DNA of 64,000 nucleotides from Echinarachnius parma (lineage: Eukaryota > Echinodermata > Echinoidea > Clypeasteroida > Echinarachniidae). Below the pieces are notes generated by a model, which did not search any database, had not been told where the DNA came from, and saw nothing but the letters and a program-made list of their open reading frames with translations. This document shows positions 60,131-64,000 of this stretch, piece after piece. Both the position numbers and the translations under genes were made by a program. Where the stretch lies: contig JBAMJV010005521.1 in the NCBI GenBank assembly GCA_037951105.1, positions 34,940-98,939 on the forward strand, given 5' to 3'. Within the stretch, counting starts at the first letter, position 1, and every line of letters begins with the position of its first letter.

Positions 60131-62488
60131 CTATGACTGATAATATTGTTTGAAGAGATGATTTTTTAGATTATCTTTGAATGAGTCAATTGAGGAAGAG
60201 TTCTTGACCCAGTTAGGCAGAGCATTCCATAAATACGGTCCAATAAAGGAGAATTTCCGTTCACCATAAGATCTTGAAAACACTTTTGGTATAACAAACA
60301 AATTTTGAGTGGTAGATCTGAGTCTTCTCGTTGGTGCGTACGGGACAATCAAATTTCTAAAATAGCTAGGGGCACTGCCTGTAGAACATTTAAACATTAT
60401 CAACAATATTTTAAAATGTATGCGTAAATGAACAGGCAGCCAATGAAGATTATACAATACAGGGGTAATATGGTCGTGGCGTTTAGAACGAGTAATAATT
60501 CTGGCAGACGCATTTTGTAGATGTTGTAGTCTTGAAATCTCAATGTCAGGTATACCAGCAAGAAGACTATTGCAATAGTCAAGATGTGATGTAATAAAAG
60601 CATGGACAAGTTTTTCAGATGATGATTGATCCAAATACTTCCTCAATTTACCAATTGTATAGATGCCAGACCATCCAGCACTAACAGTTTTACTAACTTG
60701 ATCTTTTAATTGGAGATGTTCATGGTATATAATGCCTAGATTCCTAGTCTTTGGAACAGGCTTCACAAAAGTATCTCCAATTTTAATTAATGGGATAGAA
60801 CAACAAGGACGGAAGCGTGAGCTTATATGAATAATGTTTGTTTTTGTGTCATTAAATTTAAGTTTATTTTGAGTGGCCCAAGACTTAATGTCTGCAACAC
60901 AAGATTCCAAGCGTTGAATATCACTAAGCTTTTCTAATGGGTCAAAATCAATATATAATTGTACATCGTTTGCATATATCATATGATTAATTGGGTGTTC
61001 AGAAATAATATCACTGAGTGGGCTAGTGTAAAATGAAAAAGCAGGCGCGCCAATAACAGACCCCTGTGGAACACCACAATTAAGAAAGTGAGGTTGAGAC
61101 TTAGAGCCATTAATGACAACTGTCTGCTTACGATCCTTGAGATATGATGAGAACCAGGTGAGGGCTGCCTTGCCTAAGCCATAGCGTGACCGAAGTCTCT
61201 CTAATAACATTGTGTGGTCTATTGTGTCAAAGGCTGCGCTGAGATCGAGAAGCACTAAGATTGCTTCGCGATGTTTGTCAGTAGCACTAAGGAGGTCATT
61301 CTGGACCCTGAGAAGTGCTGTTTCAGTACTATAATTATGTCTGTATGCTGATTGTGTTTCTGCATACAAATCGTTGGCTTCAAAGTAATTTTGAAGCTGT
61401 TTACAGGCACACCTTTCAATAACCTTGGCAAGGAAAGGTAATTGTGATACTGGCCGATAATTCTGTAGAACATCTCTATCGAGATTTGATTTTTTGATAA
61501 TCGGCGAAACATGTGACATCTTCAAAACTGCAGGCATTATCCCAGAAGACAATGAACTATTTACAATTTCTGTTATAACTGGGATGAGTGGATCAATGCA
61601 CTTTTTTAAAAGTTGAGTGGGGATTGGGTCAAGCAAACAAGTTTTCAATGGAGATTCCATTATAATTTTCCTTACGTTTTCTTCAGTAACCATACAAAAT
61701 TCAAAAGTAGATACCAACTCTCTTCTAGGGGGATCAACAGACAAAGGTAGAGGGTCAGTAGCATCCAAATCAGCACGAATTCCAATGATTTTAGCCTCAA
61801 AAAACTCTGCGAATTCTCCAGCAAGAGGTTTAGGGCAATCAAATGGAGGCAATACTTTATCGGTATTGGGGGTGCTCAATGATTTAACGATGCTAAAGAG
61901 GGTCTTTACATCACTATTCTTGATCTTATTAATAAAGTATTGACGTTTAGCTATTTCTAGCTTATCTTTGTATACCTTACAATGATCATTATATATCTGT
62001 TTATCAACTGTAAGACCAGATTTCATAAATTTGCGTTCGAGACGTCGTCTCTTGCGTTTCATTTCATGAAGCTCCTTTTCATTATACCATGTTGGGTTGG
62101 TCCGTGTAGTCATATCTTTATTAATAATCGGAGCATAAATATCAAGTAGATTGACGAGGACAGCATTGTATTGAATTGTCAAATCTTCAACGTCTTGACT
62201 TATATTCGAATACAAAGGTGATTTTAAAATGTCATCCTTAAATCTATGAATATCAATAGAGTGTATTTTTCTAAAAGAAATCTTATTCTTGTGAGCAGGT
62301 GGGTGACTAATGTTAACCATGCACTGGACAGCATGATGGTCAGATGGCAACCCCTGAATTATTAAAACATCTGAAATGACCTCGACTAATGATCTTCGAG
62401 TCATTAATAAATCGAGTGTATGACCATGAGTATGTGTGCTTGCGTTTACATATTGGTGCAAATCAAATAAATTAATAAGGTCGAGCAT
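60131..62488 (-). CDS. LINE ORF: end of endonuclease plus reverse transcriptase
   Basis: 785 residues. It begins inside the endonuclease domain (HTHGHTLDLLMTRR, SDHHAV). RT blocks follow: PLKTCLLDPIPTQLL, YRPVSQLPFLAKVIER, LVLLDLSAAFDTIDH and CGVPQGSVIG. The catalytic box reads YAND where YADD is required (codon at 60968-60970), so this copy should be inactive. The C-terminal part has LVHAFITSHLDYCNSLLAG and GPYLWNALP, typical of the CR1/L2 group. No RNase H. The real N-terminus is in another frame (see 62489-62805). Confidence 0.88.
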   Translation of the reverse strand: MLDLINLFDLHQYVNASTHTHGHTLDLLMTRRSLVEVISDVLIIQGLPSDHHAVQCMVNISHPPAHKNKISFRKIHSIDIHRFKDDILKSPLYSNISQDVEDLTIQYNAVLVNLLDIYAPIINKDMTTRTNPTWYNEKELHEMKRKRRRLERKFMKSGLTVDKQIYNDHCKVYKDKLEIAKRQYFINKIKNSDVKTLFSIVKSLSTPNTDKVLPPFDCPKPLAGEFAEFFEAKIIGIRADLDATDPLPLSVDPPRRELVSTFEFCMVTEENVRKIIMESPLKTCLLDPIPTQLLKKCIDPLIPVITEIVNSSLSSGIMPAVLKMSHVSPIIKKSNLDRDVLQNYRPVSQLPFLAKVIERCACKQLQNYFEANDLYAETQSAYRHNYSTETALLRVQNDLLSATDKHREAILVLLDLSAAFDTIDHTMLLERLRSRYGLGKAALTWFSSYLKDRKQTVVINGSKSQPHFLNCGVPQGSVIGAPAFSFYTSPLSDIISEHPINHMIYANDVQLYIDFDPLEKLSDIQRLESCVADIKSWATQNKLKFNDTKTNIIHISSRFRPCCSIPLIKIGDTFVKPVPKTRNLGIIYHEHLQLKDQVSKTVSAGWSGIYTIGKLRKYLDQSSSEKLVHAFITSHLDYCNSLLAGIPDIEISRLQHLQNASARIITRSKRHDHITPVLYNLHWLPVHLRIHFKILLIMFKCSTGSAPSYFRNLIVPYAPTRRLRSTTQNLFVIPKVFSRSYGERKFSFIGPYLWNALPNWVKNSSSIDSFKDNLKNHLFKQYYQS

Positions 62489-62805
62489 CTTTTTTCATCA
62501 CTATTCTCTAGATTATCAACATGGAGATTGAAGTCTCCTGCGATAATAAAGTTAGTTGATGATACACTATTATATTCAACAAGTGAAGCGAACTCGTCGA
62601 AGAAAACAGAAGTGGGTGAAATATTTCTTTTAGAACAAGGGGGTCTATACACAATTACAAACCTAATAACGTGGATCACAAAATCACAAAAGTATAATAA
62701 GTAGAAAGGTATAAAAACAAACTTCTGTCGTGAGCTCGAAAAAGTGTTAAATAGGGAGAAATGAAGAGCAGAAAAGAGATAGTGTGGCAACCAGTTGGTG
62801 CACAC
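62489..62805 (-). pseudogene. LINE endonuclease N-part, frameshifted
   Basis: IVYRPPCSKR and FIIAGDFNLHVDN are EEP endonuclease motifs. The frame breaks at a run of A residues near 62489-62494, continuing in the frame of the RT ORF. The N-terminal catalytic part (WN..G, QET) is absent because the copy is 5'-truncated at 62811. Confidence 0.8.
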
Positions 62806-62814
62806 ATAGTAATA

Positions 62815-62988
62815 GAATGTATCGACATCGATGATCTCGATGTACGTATCTCAGTGTATTGAGTGTGCACTGTAAGTATTGCATTGCACAACACACGGGC
62901 ACTTCATCATGGCTGACTGCGATCAGTAGCGACGTCGTGTAGATTCTAAATAAAGACTTACACCTGAATATGACGTTGTACTCGACTA
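62815..62988 (+). repeat. 3' LTR, right piece
   Basis: Matches 54887-55060; the last bases read CGACTA where the 5' LTR has CGACCA. Confidence 0.9.
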
Positions 62989-63265
62989 TTATTCTTTTTC
63001 GAAATCTTTATTTGCTTTTTATCGTGCAGATATATATTCTTTTCTCGTCTTGAAACTGCGCACTTTGATCTGTGTACATAGCTCAGCACTATATATATCT
63101 AGGAAGTATTAGATAAGAAATGTGAAACCCATCAATGGTCTTTGGCAGGTTTTGAACCGCAATGATGGTTAAATCTTATTCAAATGTATACCTTTAGTGA
63201 AGTTATTTAGACGCAGTCATTTGATCAAGAATATGAACTGTTCCTTTATTCTTCATACTTTAGTA
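62989..63265 (-). repeat. fourth copy of the ankyrin-gene 5' flank
   Basis: CGAAATCTTTATTTGCTTT onward to CTTTAGTACGG matches 10580-10850 and 52440-52735. It is cut on the left by the LTR and on the right by the 15-bp array (after AGTACGG, where the other copies continue CATGGACTT). Confidence 0.82.
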
Positions 63266-64000
63266 CGGTTCTAGGACTACTACCCCCTGGACAACCACCC
63301 CCGGACGATTACCCCCCGGACAACTACCCCCCTAGGACAATTACCCCCCGGACAACTACCACCCGGACAATTACCCCCCTAGGACAATTACCCCCCAAGA
63401 CAATTACCCCCCAAGACAACTACCCCCCAAGACAATTACCCCCCAAGACAATTACCTCCAAGACAATTACCCCCAAGACAATTACCCCCCAAGACAACTA
63501 CCCCCCAAGACAACTACCCCCCCGGACAATTACCCCCCGGACAACTACCCCCGGACAACTACCCCCCGGACAATTACCCCCCGGACAATTACCCCCCGGA
63601 CAATTACCCCCCGGACAACTACCCCCCGGACAATTACCCCTCGGACAACTACCCCTCGGACAACTACCCCCCGGACAATTACCCCCCGGACAACTACCCC
63701 CCGGACAACTACCCCATGGATAATTACCGTCGCTGATTTAGACCACTGTTTTAGTTTTGTAAGCAGGGAGTTTGGGTTGTCAAATGTCAAATGGGCCGAT
63801 CGCTGCCCGCGACCGAGAACGATAAAAAGTGGACCTTTTTGAATGGGGGGGGGGGGGGGGGGGGGGTGTACGCACCCCATGCTACGGGACTGCCAATACA
63901 CGAATATACTGCAGACATCGTACGATATCGCAATCCGAAATGTAAGTAAAAAGATTGTGCGGCATCCGGTGCATGTGTGACCTAGGCGTATCACATGTTC
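63266..64000 (+). mobile_element. 15-bp array family 2, copy 4, with unique flank (cut by window end)
   Basis: The array runs 63266-63728. It begins like the copies at 21619 and 23980, and its right flank (63729-63985) is the reverse complement of 25740-25930, including a G tract and GTGTACGCACCCC. It is inserted in the fourth flank copy. The right end is outside the window. Confidence 0.82.

Larger units (their letters stand above)
60011..62811 (-). mobile_element. CR1/L2-like LINE nested in the 3' LTR
   Basis: Minus-strand element with 3' tail (TTATTA)n at 60011-60035 and a TAGCGCTTAATGC/CTAAGCGCTTTAG end. It is 5'-truncated within the endonuclease domain. The LTR continues at 62815 exactly where it stopped at 60010; at most ATA is duplicated. 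Insertion therefore postdates the Gypsy element. Confidence 0.9.
54840..62988 (+). mobile_element. Ty3/Gypsy-type LTR retrotransposon with nested LINE
   Basis: The order LTR, gag, protease-RT-RNase H-integrase, polypurine tract (AAAGAAAGGGAGG at 59950), LTR identifies a Ty3/Gypsy (Metaviridae-type) element; integrase follows RNase H, unlike Copia. The 3' LTR is cut in two by a LINE at 60011-62811. Without it the element is about 5.35 kb. The LTR halves are nearly identical to the 5' LTR, so insertion was recent. No target-site duplication is visible: flanks are GTTTG on the left and TTATT on the right. Confidence 0.9.

Overview
The window looks like nuclear DNA from a marine invertebrate deuterostome, most likely an echinoderm. 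Protein genes are split by introns with GT/AG borders. Coding sequence is a small fraction and mobile DNA dominates. The ankyrin genes and the inverted-repeat elements built of 15-bp units resemble what is known from sea urchins. The organism call is an inference from style; no species-diagnostic gene is present.

The host genes are two related genes on the minus strand. Gene A (6040-10301 in this window) encodes about 26 ankyrin repeats, then a ZU5 exon and a UPA exon; its 3' end is not visible. Gene B (37725-52158) has a much larger array of close to 70 ankyrin repeats in one giant exon, then ZU5, UPA, three small linker exons and a C-terminal death-fold exon. I rebuilt the exons by matching splice sites and reading phase between the two genes. 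Ankyrin-ZU5-UPA-Death is the modular logic of ankyrin, UNC5 and PIDD proteins, so these are plausible cytoplasmic scaffold or death-signalling proteins. Gene B's first exon has no ATG at the position used by gene A, carries three single-base frameshifts, and has lost the ancestral ZU5 splice acceptor. It is therefore either a young pseudogene or damaged by assembly errors.

The 5' flank of these genes occurs four times (10.3-18.7, 31.4-33.6, 52.2-54.0 and 63.0-63.3 kb). This points to a tandemly duplicated ankyrin locus broken up by transposons. Because one copy often lacks an insertion present in another, the flanks act as natural empty sites.

Mobile DNA by region: 0-5 kb, an I-group LINE with RNase H; 11-18 kb, a hAT-like element, a 1.5-kb TA-flanked TIR element and a 2.6-kb foldback element with 15-bp repeat arms and an 8-bp target duplication; 20.7-25.4 kb, a 2.36-kb tandem duplication carrying arrays of a second 15-bp repeat family; 26-34 kb, SINE-like repeats, microsatellites, MITEs and a 42-bp minisatellite; 34-39 kb, decayed LINE pieces, one inside an intron of gene B; 43.8-44.1 kb, a probable solo LTR; 54.8-63.0 kb, a Ty3/Gypsy-type LTR retrotransposon whose 3' LTR is split by a CR1/L2-like LINE; 63.3-64.0 kb, a further 15-bp array.
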